From assembly GCF_900187125.1 (NCBI RefSeq), contig NZ_LT906468.1, positions 1,736,001 through 1,800,000 of the forward strand: DNA of 64,000 nt, given 5' to 3'. A model generated the notes under the pieces. That model was not told the DNA's origin and ran no database searches. It saw nothing but the letters and a program-made list of their open reading frames with translations. Position 1 is the stretch's first letter. Every line of letters starts with the position of its first letter. The translations under genes and the position numbers were made by a program. Source of the DNA: Sphingobacterium mizutaii (lineage in GTDB: Bacteria > Bacteroidota > Bacteroidia > Sphingobacteriales > Sphingobacteriaceae). Below, one piece after another: positions 63,166-64,000 of the stretch.

Positions 63166-64000
63166 TTAGAATCTTCTTCTATATCCAACGGTGAAATCAA
63201 CCTGATTGTCTCTAGTTTTTGGTTTGTATTCAACATTATAATAAGTTGATGAGATGTTGAATATATTCTTGGATTTTATACTGAAGTTGTAGTCTAGTCC
63301 AGATTTAAAAGTTTTCAATTTATAGAGGTTGTCAAAGAGCATGAAATCTCTGTTTTGATCGGGACTGATACCTGTTCCCACGATAAATCCTAGATAGCCA
63401 TCCGAGCCCTTGGTGTAATATCTAACTGTAGCCGCATAAGATTGAGAGATATTATTTTCACTTGGGGTCAGGTAAGTTCTGGCATTGAACCAAAAGTTTT
63501 TATAGTATTTACCGATAGATGCGGTGTACATCCAAACATTATCAGTGAATTTTAGTTGCCTGAAACCGACCTCTGCCTCAAAGCTTGCCGGAAGGTTGGC
63601 ATAAAGGGATGCTGCGGTTCTGAATTTTGGGAACAATCCTGTGCTATTTGAGTAACCTGTTCCTAGGTACATATAGAACATTTTGGAAATGCGGGGGTAG
63701 GCCTCTAGTTCAAATTGAGTTCCATTGCTTCCGAATTTGTTTGCCAGGTTTGCCCTGAAAATAAATGATCCGATTGGAGTACCTCTTTTATAGCTTAAGG
63801 CTATATTGTGCCAATTGTCTTCAAACTGCTTGTCAAAATACATCCAGTTGTAAGTGACACCGACCTCATTGATGCCTACCTGTTCTTTAATGGCCATTTG
63901 AAGGGTTCTGGCATCTGCATTTTTTGGGTCAATTTCCAAGATTTCATCTAAAGTTGCTTTAGCCGTCTTATAGTCTTTGGTACTATTCGCGATTTTGGAT
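63166..64000 (-). CDS. YaiO-family outer-membrane beta-barrel, 5'-truncated by window edge
   Basis: The frame is open to the window edge, so the N-terminus is missing. The visible part starts with a TPR-like helix pair (KDYKTAKATLDEILEIDPKN), then amphipathic strands ending in an aromatic residue (QVDFTVGYRRRF), the terminal signature of outer-membrane barrels. YaiO proteins combine N-terminal repeats with a C-terminal barrel and in E. coli lie beside the GT2 gene yaiP. It is convergent with the GT2 fusion, stops 3 bp apart. Confidence 0.85.
   Translation of the reverse strand, partial: SKIANSTKDYKTAKATLDEILEIDPKNADARTLQMAIKEQVGINEVGVTYNWMYFDKQFEDNWHNIALSYKRGTPIGSFIFRANLANKFGSNGTQFELEAYPRISKMFYMYLGTGYSNSTGLFPKFRTAASLYANLPASFEAEVGFRQLKFTDNVWMYTASIGKYYKNFWFNARTYLTPSENNISQSYAATVRYYTKGSDGYLGFIVGTGISPDQNRDFMLFDNLYKLKTFKSGLDYNFSIKSKNIFNISSTYYNVEYKPKTRDNQVDFTVGYRRRF

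Overview
The window reads as chromosomal DNA of a low-to-moderate GC Bacteroidota, most likely a member of the Sphingobacteriaceae (Sphingobacterium/Pedobacter-like). This is inferred from family content: a heavy-metal RND pump fused to a TolC-like outer-membrane factor, a PSCyt/DUF1549/DUF1553 + DUF1501 operon, a 7TM-DISM kinase, a ThuA/sugar-dehydrogenase/cytochrome lipoprotein, TAnnTTTG-like promoters and mostly weak Shine-Dalgarno sequences. I see no rRNA, tRNA, CRISPR array, transposase or phage gene.

Layout. 1-14.6 kb is a stress and DNA-end-repair neighbourhood: LigD (cut by the window edge) convergent with Ku, a repeat-filled 1.8-kb spacer, an SDR oxidoreductase, a DUF421 membrane protein, a PAS kinase, a 34-residue membrane peptide, a DUF2383-type four-helix protein, topoisomerase IB, a 59-residue hydrophilic peptide, and a trio of glycan genes (an (alpha/alpha)6 protein, GT4 and GH130). 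15.3-21.5 kb is a heavy-metal efflux locus (adaptor, RND-TolC fusion, Cys/His-rich small protein). 21.6-23.5 kb holds a glycosyltransferase and a methyltransferase. 23.9-30.5 kb is a four-gene operon of c-type-cytochrome proteins, a DUF1501 protein and a secreted TIM-barrel sugar isomerase-like protein, followed by an XRE-cupin regulator.

31.5-39.9 kb is signalling: a response regulator/kinase pair, then a GNAT-fold acyltransferase-like protein, a ThiF/E1-like adenylyltransferase, a 7TM-DISM histidine kinase and two related response regulators. The last group is my best candidate for an undescribed system: a small-molecule synthesis pair beside its possible receptor. 40-46.7 kb holds a DUF2264 protein, an AraC regulator, an acyl-CoA dehydrogenase, an FMO-like flavoprotein and an MFS exporter. 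47.4-49.9 kb is one ThuA/sugar-dehydrogenase/cytochrome lipoprotein lying between two inverted composite repeats. 50.9-54.1 kb holds an MscS channel and TrkH/TrkA. 54.4-64 kb is a hybrid kinase, a response regulator, a HEAT-repeat membrane protein and a GT2 glycosyltransferase fused to an LTA-synthase-like domain, convergent with a YaiO-type outer-membrane barrel cut by the window edge. It looks like a signal-controlled surface-glycan machine.

Intergenic DNA carries a repeat family of about 350-420 bp in four copies (near 3.1, 14.6, 46.85 and 50.03 kb). Its internal hairpins keep their pairing while their stem sequences change, so the element seems to be selected as a folded structure.
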